From NCBI GenBank assembly GCA_036351055.1, contig JAZBOH010000088.1, forward strand, positions 1-21,703: DNA of 21,703 nucleotides, written 5' to 3'. Source of the stretch: JABDPF01 sp036351055. GTDB lineage: Bacteria; Pseudomonadota; Gammaproteobacteria; Xanthomonadales; SZUA-36. How positions within the stretch are numbered: position 1 is the first letter of the stretch; every line of letters begins with the position of its first letter. The notes beneath the pieces are model-generated. The model saw nothing but the letters and a program-made list of their open reading frames with translations, was not told the DNA's origin and did not search any database. Positions 6,375 to 13,273 of the stretch are shown here, one piece after another. A program made the translations under genes and the position numbers.

Positions 6375-6953
6375 TTACGGTCGTTCGGGGTTGTAGATGG
6401 TGCCGTCGGAATGCACGTACCTCGCCAGCACGTCCACCGCTTCGCGGCGCAAGATTTCGCCCTGTGTGGTGATCCCGCGGTTTTCCAGCTTGTTCCGCCA
6501 GTCGACCGGCTTGCTGCCTTCGTCAAAGCCGCAGGCCTCTGCGTCTTCGCGCTGGGCGCCCCATACCAGGCTGCGCACCCCGGACCAGGGGACGGCGCCA
6601 AAACACATGGCACAGGGCTCACAGGATGTCACCAGTTGCACACCGCCCAGGGTTCCGAGATTCCAGGTCGAGGCCGCGGCCTGGGCCAGGCTCAGCGCAA
6701 CCATTTCCGCATGGGCCAGGGAGATACCCGCCTGCGTCACCAGGTTGACCCCGGCGCCGAGCAAACGTCCGCCCTGCTCTTCCACCACGATGGCCCCAAA
6801 AGGGCCGCCGGTCTTGCGATCGATGTTCTCACCCGACAGGGCGACCGCCAGCGCCATGCGCTGTTGCAATGTCTCGAGCGGCTGGTCCCATTGCGCGAGG
6901 AAAGGCTGGACCCAGGACGGTAATTCCAGTTCACAGCGTGTCGCCAGTTTCAT
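6375..6953 (-). CDS. Nucleoside/guanine deaminase-like zinc enzyme
   Basis: The 192-residue protein is a cytidine deaminase-fold enzyme with the zinc site HAE (His81, catalytic Glu83) and SCEPCAMC (Cys114, Cys117). The text around it (QLVTSCEPCAMCFGAVPWSG, then GFDEGSKPVDW and LENRGI) resembles, from memory, the Nitrosomonas europaea NE0047-type guanine deaminase, which is reported to accept guanine and ammeline. The start at 6953 is chosen because its ATG overlaps the rlmB stop (ATGA); an upstream in-frame ATG at 6989 lies inside rlmB. The likely reaction is guanine to xanthine plus ammonia, which would fit nitrogen scavenging with the adjacent nitrilase. Substrate remains an inference. Confidence 0.82.
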   Translation of the reverse strand: MKLATRCELELPSWVQPFLAQWDQPLETLQQRMALAVALSGENIDRKTGGPFGAIVVEEQGGRLLGAGVNLVTQAGISLAHAEMVALSLAQAAASTWNLGTLGGVQLVTSCEPCAMCFGAVPWSGVRSLVWGAQREDAEACGFDEGSKPVDWRNKLENRGITTQGEILRREAVDVLARYVHSDGTIYNPERP

Positions 6954-7693
6954 GCCAGCGCCCTCTGCCGGTTGATCTCGAACAGGCAAACCGCGGTAGC
7001 CACCGAAACGTTCAGGCTGCTGACCGAGCCCTGCATCGGGATGCGCACCAGGAAATCACACAGCTCGGCGGTCAGGCGCCGCATGCCCTTGCCCTCGCTG
7101 CCCATCACCAGCGCCAGCGGCCCGGTCAGGTCGGCCTGGTAAATGTCCTGCTCCGCGTCATCCGCCGTTCCGGCGAGCCACACGCCCTGCTCTTTCAGTT
7201 TGCGCAGTACCCGCGCCAGGTTGGTCGCCAACAGCATCGGCATGACCTCGGCTGCACCGGCAGCGGATCGCCGGGCCACCGGTGTCAGGCCGGCGGAGCC
7301 GTCTTTGGGCATGATCACCAGTCCTACGCCGGCCGCATCCGCGGTACGCAGGCAGGCGCCGAGGTTGTGTGGATCCTGTACGCCGTCCAGCACCAGCACC
7401 AGTTTCGCGCCCGGCATTTTTTCGAGCACCTGCTCCAGGTCTTTTTCAGCGTACAGGTTGCTCGCCTCGAACTCGGCCATCACGTCCTGGTGGCGCTGCC
7501 CATCGCTGTCCTGGTCCAGTGCAGCGCGCGGCCGCGATTCAACACGGATGCCCCGTTCCCGTGCACGCTTTTCCAATGCGTGCACGCGTGGGTTCTTCGA
7601 GCCGGCCGCCACGACCAGCAGCCGTACCTGCCCCGCGCTCTTTTCCAGCGCGGACTCGACAGGGGGAATACCGATCAGTAAATGCCGCTTCAT
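6950..7693 (-). CDS. rlmB: 23S rRNA (guanosine-2'-O-)-methyltransferase RlmB
   Basis: The 247-residue SpoU/TrmH-family (SPOUT) protein has an N-terminal L30e-like substrate-binding domain. Its C-terminal SAM domain carries all three motifs: HNLGACLRTADAAG, VMGSEGKGMRRL and IPMQGSVSSLNVSVATAV. RlmB methylates G2251 in the P-loop of 23S rRNA. It starts with ATG overlapping the rnr stop by 4 bp and ends overlapping the deaminase start by 4 bp. The rnr-rlmB pair is the usual gammaproteobacterial arrangement, so the identification is firm. Confidence 0.95.
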   Translation of the reverse strand: MKRHLLIGIPPVESALEKSAGQVRLLVVAAGSKNPRVHALEKRARERGIRVESRPRAALDQDSDGQRHQDVMAEFEASNLYAEKDLEQVLEKMPGAKLVLVLDGVQDPHNLGACLRTADAAGVGLVIMPKDGSAGLTPVARRSAAGAAEVMPMLLATNLARVLRKLKEQGVWLAGTADDAEQDIYQADLTGPLALVMGSEGKGMRRLTAELCDFLVRIPMQGSVSSLNVSVATAVCLFEINRQRALA

Positions 7694-9846
7694 TTCACCA
7701 GTTCAAAATCGATCTTGCGGTCATCGACGTTGACCGCGACGACCCGCACGCGCACCTTTTGCGCCAATTGGAACACTTTGCCGGTGCGGTCGCCGGTCAA
7801 GCGGTGCACAACGGGGTCAAAGTGGTAGTAGTCGTTGGGCAAGGAAGTGATATGCACGAGTCCACTGACCTGGTTGCGTCGCAATTCGACAAACAGGCCA
7901 AACGACGTCACACCCGTGACCTGTCCATCGAACTCGTCGCCGATATGCTGTTCCATGAAGTAAGCCTTGAGGCGGTCGTTGACGTCCCGTTCGGCTTCTT
8001 CCGCGCGTCGTGAACGGTGCGAGCACTGTTCACAGAGTCGTCCCATCTGCGCGGGACTGACCGGGTACGTGTGCGCCGGTTGGCGGCTGATCAGGTGGTA
8101 GATCGCCCGGTGAACCAGCAGGTCCGGGTAACGCCGGATCGGCGAGGTGAAGTGCGCATAGGCCGCCAGGGCCAAGCCAAAATGGCCGTTATTGCCGGCC
8201 TGGTAGGTCGCCATGCTCTGCGCACGCAACAACACCGCCATGATCAGCGGCCGGTCCTCACGCCCCTTGGTCTGTTGCACGATGGTTTCGAAATCCTTGG
8301 GGCTGGGGCTGCTGCGCCAAGGCACCTTGATGCCCAGGCCGCGCAGGAACTGCTCCAGCGATTCCAGCTTCTCCGCCGGCGGCGGTTCGTGCGAACGGTA
8401 CGGCGCGGGCACCTTGTTGCGCAGCAGGAACATGGCCGCCTCGACATTGGCCGTGATCATGCACTCCTCGATGATCATGTGCGCGTCGTTGCGCTCGTAG
8501 GGCGAAATATCCGCAACCGCGCCACGTTCATCGAAGGAAAACTGCACCTCGTTGCTCTCGAAATCGATCGCGCCACGCCGAGTGCGCGCTTTGCGCAATG
8601 CCTTGTACAGGCCATAGAGGTCTTTGAGCGAAGCCGACACGTCTTTCATTCCCGGCCGTATCTCCGCGGTGCCGCTGACGATCCACTGCCAGACCTCCTC
8701 GTAGGTGAGGCGCGCGTGTGAACGCATGACCGCCGTATCGAAACGTGAACGCACGACCTTGCCCGCATCGTTGATCGAAATGTCGCAGACCAGGCAGAGC
8801 CGGTCTTCGTCCGGTTTGAGTGAGCACAGGCCGTTGGAGAGTTCTTCCGGCAGCATCGGGATGACGCGGCCAGGAAAGTAAACAGACGTCGCCCGGTGTT
8901 CGGCTTCCCGGTCCAACGGGGTTCCCGGCTTGACGTAGGACGAGACGTCCGCGATGGCCACCACCAGGCGCCAGCCGTTTTTGCGCCGCTGGGCATAAAC
9001 CGCGTCGTCGAAGTCCCGCGCATCGGCGCCGTCAATGGTCACCAACGGCAACTCACGCAGGTCACGCCGGCCTTCTTTCATCGCTTCCGGCACGCTGTCG
9101 CCAAAGGCCTGCGCCTCCTCTTCGACCCCCTTCGGCCATTCGAACGGCAGGTCGAAGTTACGGATGGCGATCTCGGTTGCCATGCCCGGCGCACCGCTCT
9201 TGCCAAGGATTTCGACCACCTTGCCCACCGGTGGCTGGCGCGACCTGGGCTGCTGCACGATCTCGGCGACCACCACCTGGCCGGGCCGGGCGCCGCCGGT
9301 GTCGGGCAGGGGAATCATCACGTCCTGGTTGAGGCGCTTGTCGTCGGGCACCACCAGGGCAATGCCGCTCTCTTCGACGAAGTGCCCCACCACACGCTGG
9401 TGGGCGCGTTCCAGGATTTCGCGCACCGCGCCTTCGCGGCGTCCGCGCGCGTCGATACCGATCACCGAAGCCAGCACGCGGTCACCGTGCAAAACGGCGC
9501 GCATCTGGCGCGGAGACAGGTAAAGGTCCGATTCGCCGTCATCGGGCATCACGAATCCATAGCCGTCCGGGTGGGCCGAGATCCGCCCGGCCACCAGGTC
9601 CATTTTTTGCGGCAGCCCATAGGCGTTGCGGCGGTTCTTGACCAACTGGCCGTCACGCACCATGGCCCGCAGTCGGCGGCGCAGGATCTCCCGGCTGTCG
9701 TCGCTGACCACGTTGAGGCGCTCGACCAGCGCCCTGCGTTGCAGTGGCCTGCCCTGGTCCTCGAGCAGATCGATAATATCCTGCCGCTCCGGCGCCTTGG
9801 CGTCGATCCAGCCGTCCGGGTAGTCCTGTGAAGAATCGTTTTTCAT
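7690..9846 (-). CDS. rnr: Ribonuclease R
   Basis: The 718-residue processive 3'-5' exoribonuclease has an N-terminal winged helix (about 20-75), cold-shock domains including GRISAHPDGYGFVMPD, and the RNB catalytic domain with the metal-binding DGADARDFDD at about 272-281. A C-terminal S1 domain (FDGQVTGVTSFGLFVELRR) follows. The start at 9846 (MKNDSSQDYP) is preferred; the open frame continues 27 residues upstream without family resemblance. The protein stops right after the S1 domain (RKIDFELVK) and lacks the long lysine-rich tail found in E. coli RNase R (813 residues). That tail is linked in E. coli to helicase activity, ribosome association and turnover. The gene heads the rnr-rlmB-deaminase-nitrilase operon. 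Confidence 0.95.
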   Translation of the reverse strand: MKNDSSQDYPDGWIDAKAPERQDIIDLLEDQGRPLQRRALVERLNVVSDDSREILRRRLRAMVRDGQLVKNRRNAYGLPQKMDLVAGRISAHPDGYGFVMPDDGESDLYLSPRQMRAVLHGDRVLASVIGIDARGRREGAVREILERAHQRVVGHFVEESGIALVVPDDKRLNQDVMIPLPDTGGARPGQVVVAEIVQQPRSRQPPVGKVVEILGKSGAPGMATEIAIRNFDLPFEWPKGVEEEAQAFGDSVPEAMKEGRRDLRELPLVTIDGADARDFDDAVYAQRRKNGWRLVVAIADVSSYVKPGTPLDREAEHRATSVYFPGRVIPMLPEELSNGLCSLKPDEDRLCLVCDISINDAGKVVRSRFDTAVMRSHARLTYEEVWQWIVSGTAEIRPGMKDVSASLKDLYGLYKALRKARTRRGAIDFESNEVQFSFDERGAVADISPYERNDAHMIIEECMITANVEAAMFLLRNKVPAPYRSHEPPPAEKLESLEQFLRGLGIKVPWRSSPSPKDFETIVQQTKGREDRPLIMAVLLRAQSMATYQAGNNGHFGLALAAYAHFTSPIRRYPDLLVHRAIYHLISRQPAHTYPVSPAQMGRLCEQCSHRSRRAEEAERDVNDRLKAYFMEQHIGDEFDGQVTGVTSFGLFVELRRNQVSGLVHITSLPNDYYHFDPVVHRLTGDRTGKVFQLAQKVRVRVVAVNVDDRKIDFELVK

Positions 9847-9886
9847 TTGTATGGCCAACCTGGCTCGCATCAACTTGTGAAGGCCC

Positions 9887-9892
9887 ATTGTA
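9887..9892 (-). promoter_or_regulatory. Possible -10 box for rnr
   Basis: On the minus strand TACAAT at 9892-9887 matches the sigma70 -10 consensus at five of six positions and would start transcription about 35 bases before the rnr ATG. No good -35 box sits at the right spacing, so the call is tentative. Confidence 0.3.
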
Positions 9893-9917
9893 ACGTCAAC
9901 TGGCTGTCCGAATTGGG

Positions 9918-9946
9918 TTGACTTCACCGTGGTAAAACACTACAGT
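9918..9946 (+). promoter_or_regulatory. Sigma70-type promoter for tRNA-Leu
   Basis: TTGACT at 9918-9923 and TACAGT at 9941-9946 are separated by exactly 17 bases, a near-ideal sigma70 arrangement. Transcription would begin near 9953, leaving a leader of about 73 bases before the mature tRNA. It faces away from rnr. Confidence 0.6.
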
Positions 9947-9989
9947 ACGCTCCGATTTGCAGGTTCCCCCCTTTTCCTGTGAGTCACCC

Positions 9990-10024
9990 AAGGCGGGGGT
10001 TCCCCCTTTTCCTCCGCCTTTTTT
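9990..10024 (+). terminator. Terminator-like hairpin just before tRNA-Leu
   Basis: AAGGCGG at 9990-9996 pairs with CCGCCTT at 10014-10020 and is followed by a run of six T (10019-10024). That is the form of an intrinsic terminator, ending one base before the tRNA 5' end. The leader also contains a near-direct repeat, GGTTCCCCCCTTTTCCT at 9963 and GGTTCCCCCTTTTCCT near 9998. The C-run of the first copy could pair with the G-run at 9995-9999 and compete with this hairpin. It may be an attenuator, an RNase processing structure, or the end of an older upstream unit. Confidence 0.5.
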
Positions 10025-10025
10025 A

Positions 10026-10113
<88 letters not shown>

Positions 10114-10118
10114 GTTTC

Positions 10119-10147
10119 CAAGAATAAGTACAAACAAGAATAAGTAC
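10119..10147 (+). repeat. Two spaced copies of CAAGAATAAGTAC
   Basis: The 13-base sequence occurs at 10119-10131 and 10135-10147, giving a 16-bp period, right after the tRNA 3' end. It is AT-rich in a GC-rich setting. It may be a small slippage duplication in the tRNA trailer. Confidence 0.7.
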
Positions 10148-10155
10148 GATCTGTG

Positions 10156-10196
10156 ATGACGCGGTTCCGGTTTCCCGGCTCCGCGTCATTTTTTTT
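10156..10196 (+). terminator. Intrinsic terminator of tRNA-Leu
   Basis: ATGACGCGG at 10156-10164 pairs with CCGCGTCAT at 10181-10189, with a further CCGG/CCGG pairing inside, followed by eight T (10189-10196). This is a strong rho-independent terminator for the tRNA transcript. It lies just beyond the stop of the convergent phosphatase gene. Confidence 0.88.
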
Positions 10197-10204
10197 GCCC
10201 GGGT

Positions 10205-11842
10205 TTAATCCTGCCCGGCTACCTCGGGCAATACTTCGCCCACCGAACCCGAAGGCGGCAGAACGCCCATGATCGCGCTCAGGGTCGGCGCCAGGTCACG
10301 CGGCGCGACGCGGCGGTAAACGGTCTTTCGTTCAATGCCCGGCCCGGCGAATATCAGCGGCACGTAGACATCCGGTGCATACAGCGTGCCATGGGTCGCT
10401 GCATCGCCGTCCGGCGAGTGGCCAAAATACCAGAACGGCTCAGGAACCGCGTAGACGTTGCCGGAACGCGTGGGGTGGAATGCATTCAGCACCGCGCGGG
10501 CCAGGGGGCTCGGCGGGATATTGCCCGACAGCAGGTCGCTGCGGGTGAAGGCGTGCCCGAACCCTGGAATCCCAAGCACTTCGCGCGCCAGTTTTTCCTC
10601 GGCGTGCGCCAGGCTGACGCCGGCCCGTTCCACGGCCGCCAGGTCGAGGTAGAGGTTGGGTTTCTGGAAAGCCTCCACCAGTTTCTCGTCCGTATGGAAG
10701 TATTCGCCCATCGCCTGGTTGAGCCTGTCGAGGTACTGCCCCGTCCCCAGGCGGCCAGCCTCGAAACCGTGCTGCTGCATGTGCTCCGGTGCCGCCTGCA
10801 CGCCGTGGTCGGCGGAAAGAACCACCAGGGTGTTTTCCAGCCCGATGGCCTCGTCCGCCGCGGCCAGCAGGCCAGCAACGATCCGGTCAAGCCGCAGCAG
10901 GTTATCCTCGGCCTCCAGACTGTTTGGCCCAAAAGAGTGTCCGATATAATCGGTGGCCGACAGGCTGACCGACAGATAGTCCACGTGGCCGCGCTGGCCC
11001 ACTTCTTCGGCCGCCATCAGCGCCCGCGTGAAGTCCAGCGTCAGTTCGTCCGCCCAGGGCGTGTATTTCAGGTCGCTGTAAAAAGAACCTCCGGTTGAAT
11101 CATCCATCACGTGCGGGAAGGTATTGCCCAGGGTGCCGCGTGGCATTTCGAACTCGCGCTCGTCCTGGTCCGCAAATACATAGCTTTCGCGATCCGCCAG
11201 CAGGTCCCACCTCGCCCCGGCATAGCCGTCTGCAAGTTTCCTGGCATTCCACGCCAGCACCCATGCAGGGTATTCCTGGTGGTACCAGGTGGTCGTGGCG
11301 TAGCCACCGGTCTTGGTCGAAAACCAGTACGCTTTCCCCTGGTGACCGGCAAGCAGGATGGCGCCGCGATCCTTGGTCGAAACACCGAAAGAACGGGATT
11401 TGCCCCCGCTGGCCAGCACCAGTTCATCGGAAAAGGTGCTGGATGTCAGCTTGCGCGGCGAGCGTCCCGACGCGCTACCCGGCTTGTCCCCGATATAGGG
11501 CGATTGCATGTCCTCCACGCTGTTTACTCTTCGCTGCAGACCGCGGTCGTACCAGTCGTTGGCCGCCATGCCGTGCTGCGGCGTATTGCCGCCCGTTGCG
11601 AGCGTGGCATGACCGACGGCCGTCATCGTGTTGGCGTGCGTGAAGCGGGCATCGGCAAAGGACGTGCCGTTTTCGAGCAAGTAGCGAAAGCCGCCCTGTC
11701 CAAAGCGTTGCTGGTGCCGCGTCAGCATGTCGCCGCGCAACTGGTCCACCGTGATCTGTAAAACCAGGGCGGGTTCAGCGGCCTGTAACAACGGGGCAAA
11801 CAGGAAACAGGATAGGAACAGGGTGCGGGGTTTGAAGGTCAT
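10205..11842 (-). CDS. Secreted PafA-type alkaline phosphatase
   Basis: The 545-residue protein has a signal peptide (MTFKPRTLFLSCFLFAPLLQA, cleavage near residue 21) and the alkaline phosphatase superfamily zinc site. Ligands are Asp33 (TVDQLRGDM), nucleophile Thr74 (NTMTAVGHATLATG), Asp298/His302 (ATDYIGH), Asp345-His346 (SADHG) and His484 (ATHGT). NDW (Asn95) and TKDRG (Lys157, Arg159) match residues that define the PafA phosphomonoesterase branch rather than phosphodiesterases. Such enzymes release phosphate from organic phosphomonoesters in the periplasm and are often insensitive to phosphate inhibition. It stands alone, divergent from the aminotransferase, with a candidate promoter at 11888-11915. 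Confidence 0.88.
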   Translation of the reverse strand: MTFKPRTLFLSCFLFAPLLQAAEPALVLQITVDQLRGDMLTRHQQRFGQGGFRYLLENGTSFADARFTHANTMTAVGHATLATGGNTPQHGMAANDWYDRGLQRRVNSVEDMQSPYIGDKPGSASGRSPRKLTSSTFSDELVLASGGKSRSFGVSTKDRGAILLAGHQGKAYWFSTKTGGYATTTWYHQEYPAWVLAWNARKLADGYAGARWDLLADRESYVFADQDEREFEMPRGTLGNTFPHVMDDSTGGSFYSDLKYTPWADELTLDFTRALMAAEEVGQRGHVDYLSVSLSATDYIGHSFGPNSLEAEDNLLRLDRIVAGLLAAADEAIGLENTLVVLSADHGVQAAPEHMQQHGFEAGRLGTGQYLDRLNQAMGEYFHTDEKLVEAFQKPNLYLDLAAVERAGVSLAHAEEKLAREVLGIPGFGHAFTRSDLLSGNIPPSPLARAVLNAFHPTRSGNVYAVPEPFWYFGHSPDGDAATHGTLYAPDVYVPLIFAGPGIERKTVYRRVAPRDLAPTLSAIMGVLPPSGSVGEVLPEVAGQD

Positions 11843-11887
11843 GGTTTTACCGGTGCCGGGGCTGATGGTCGATATGAAGGTAGCGGA

Positions 11888-11915
11888 AGAATAGTAACGT
11901 TTTTCGGGCGTCCAA
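11888..11915 (-). promoter_or_regulatory. Candidate promoter for the phosphatase gene
   Basis: On the minus strand TTGGAC (11915-11910) and TATTCT (11893-11888) are 16 bases apart, a plausible sigma70 promoter giving a leader of about 40 bases. It overlaps the inverted repeat at 11898-11929. Confidence 0.4.
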
Positions 11916-11929
11916 TCACCTGAAAAACG
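11898..11929. promoter_or_regulatory. 11-bp inverted repeat in the divergent promoter region (possible operator)
   Basis: CGTTTTTCGGG at 11898-11908 and CCTGAAAAACG at 11919-11929 are reverse complements with one mismatch, separated by 10 bases. The half-site centres are about 21 bp apart, two helical turns, as expected for a dimeric regulator. It overlaps the proposed phosphatase promoter and lies in the only gap from which both the phosphatase and the aminotransferase could be controlled. It could also be an RNA hairpin. Confidence 0.35.
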
Positions 11930-12035
11930 GCCTTCCCATCATCGCGGAACGATTTGCGTTATTTCGAAAGGCCCTTGCCAAGCACCACGCCGGGGGGGAG
12001 AATTCCTTATTTACCATCGCCGGGAATGAACGCCA

Positions 12036-13226
12036 ATGCTTGACCGACTCAACGCCGTACCAGCCGACCCGATCCTGGGCATCATCGCCGCCCATGCCGC
12101 CGACGACAACCCGAGAAAAATCGACCTCGGGATCGGTGTTTACAAGGACGAAAGCGGTAACACGCCGATTCTCAAATGCGTAAAAAAAGCCGAACAGATC
12201 CTGGAACAGACCGAGACCTCGAAAACTTACCTCGGGCCGCCGGGGGTTGCCGGGTTCAACAGCGCCCTGTCCAGCCTGATTTTTGGCGACGACAGCGCCG
12301 TCATGCGCGAGCAACGGGTGCGCACCATCCAGACCCCGGGCGGCACCGGCGCGCTGCGCGTCGGCGCAGACCTGATCAATGCCGCCCAGCCTGGCTGCAG
12401 CATATGGGTCAGCGACCCGACCTGGGCCAACCACAACGCCGTGTTCTCGGCCGCCGGCCTGAACATCGAGACCTACCCCTATTTCGACAGCGAAACCAGC
12501 GACCTGCGTTTTGACGACATGATGGCGGTTCTGCGGCAGCGTGGCCCGGGCGAAGTCGTGCTGTTCCATGCCTGCTGCCACAACCCATGTGGCGTCAGCC
12601 CCAACCCGCAACAGTGGGAAGCGATCACCGATCTCGCGGCGGAGCGCGGTTTCACACCGATGGTGGACATGGCTTACCTGGGTTTCGAGCGCGGCCTGGA
12701 GGAGGACGCCCTGTCCGTCCGGCTGTTTGCCGCCAAGTGCCCCGAATTGATCCTGGCCAGTTCCTGCTCCAAGAATTTCGCCGTCTACCGGGAACGCACC
12801 GGCGCCCTGTCGGTGCTGTGCCGCAGCAAGGAAAAGGCCAGCGACGTGGTCACCGTGATCAACTCCCTGACACGTCAGAACTACTCGATGCCGCCGACCC
12901 ACGGGCCAGGCATCGTCGACATCATCCTGCACTCGGATGAGCTGAGCGCCTTGTGGCGGGAAGAAGTCAGCGGCATGCGTGAGCGCATCAACGGGCTGCG
13001 CAAACTGCTGGTGGAGAAAATCGAGGCCGCCGGCATCGAGAAAGACTTTTCCTTCCTGCAACGCCAGTCGGGCATGTTTTCATTCCTCGGCCTGAGCGTG
13101 GACCAGGTGCGGCGCCTGCGCGAGGAGTTCTCGATCTACACGGTGAACTCGGCACGCGTGAACATTGCCTCGTTCAACAAGGGCAATATCGATTATTTCG
13201 TGGCCGCACTGAAAACCGTCCTGTAA
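12036..13226 (+). CDS. Class I aspartate/aromatic-amino-acid aminotransferase
   Basis: The 396-residue PLP enzyme aligns by eye along its length with E. coli AspC/TyrB. It has PADPILG near the start, the LGIGVYKDESG loop, QTPGGTGALRVGAD, HNPCGV (in place of HNPTG) and VDMAYLGFERGLEEDA (Asp211, Tyr214). The PLP lysine is Lys246 in SSCSKNFAVYRERTG. Substrate arginines sit in TRQNYSMPP (Arg280) and NSARVNIASF (Arg374). It transfers amino groups between aspartate or aromatic amino acids and 2-oxoglutarate. Sequence alone does not separate AspC from TyrB. GGGA lies about 12 bases before the ATG. It is the only gene on its strand in this stretch. Confidence 0.92.
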   Translation: MLDRLNAVPADPILGIIAAHAADDNPRKIDLGIGVYKDESGNTPILKCVKKAEQILEQTETSKTYLGPPGVAGFNSALSSLIFGDDSAVMREQRVRTIQTPGGTGALRVGADLINAAQPGCSIWVSDPTWANHNAVFSAAGLNIETYPYFDSETSDLRFDDMMAVLRQRGPGEVVLFHACCHNPCGVSPNPQQWEAITDLAAERGFTPMVDMAYLGFERGLEEDALSVRLFAAKCPELILASSCSKNFAVYRERTGALSVLCRSKEKASDVVTVINSLTRQNYSMPPTHGPGIVDIILHSDELSALWREEVSGMRERINGLRKLLVEKIEAAGIEKDFSFLQRQSGMFSFLGLSVDQVRRLREEFSIYTVNSARVNIASFNKGNIDYFVAALKTVL

Positions 13227-13232
13227 GCATGC

Positions 13233-13259
13233 GGGGTCTGGTTCCACGAACCTGACCCC
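13233..13259. terminator. Bidirectional terminator-like hairpin
   Basis: GGGGTCTGGTTC at 13233-13244 and GAACCTGACCCC at 13248-13259 pair with one central mismatch around the triloop CAC. It sits in the 47-bp gap between convergent genes, 6 bases after the aminotransferase stop. T-rich sequence (GGTTTTCC) follows on the plus side. Its sequence differs from the GGGGCCGGATACATTT palindromes, so it is a second type. Confidence 0.7.
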
Positions 13260-13273
13260 GGTTTTCCGCTTTA

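Noticed and set aside
9847..9927. Longer N-terminus for RNase R starting at 9927
   Set aside because: The extra 27 residues show no resemblance to the family, would overlap the tRNA promoter, and would place the start upstream of the only good -10 box.
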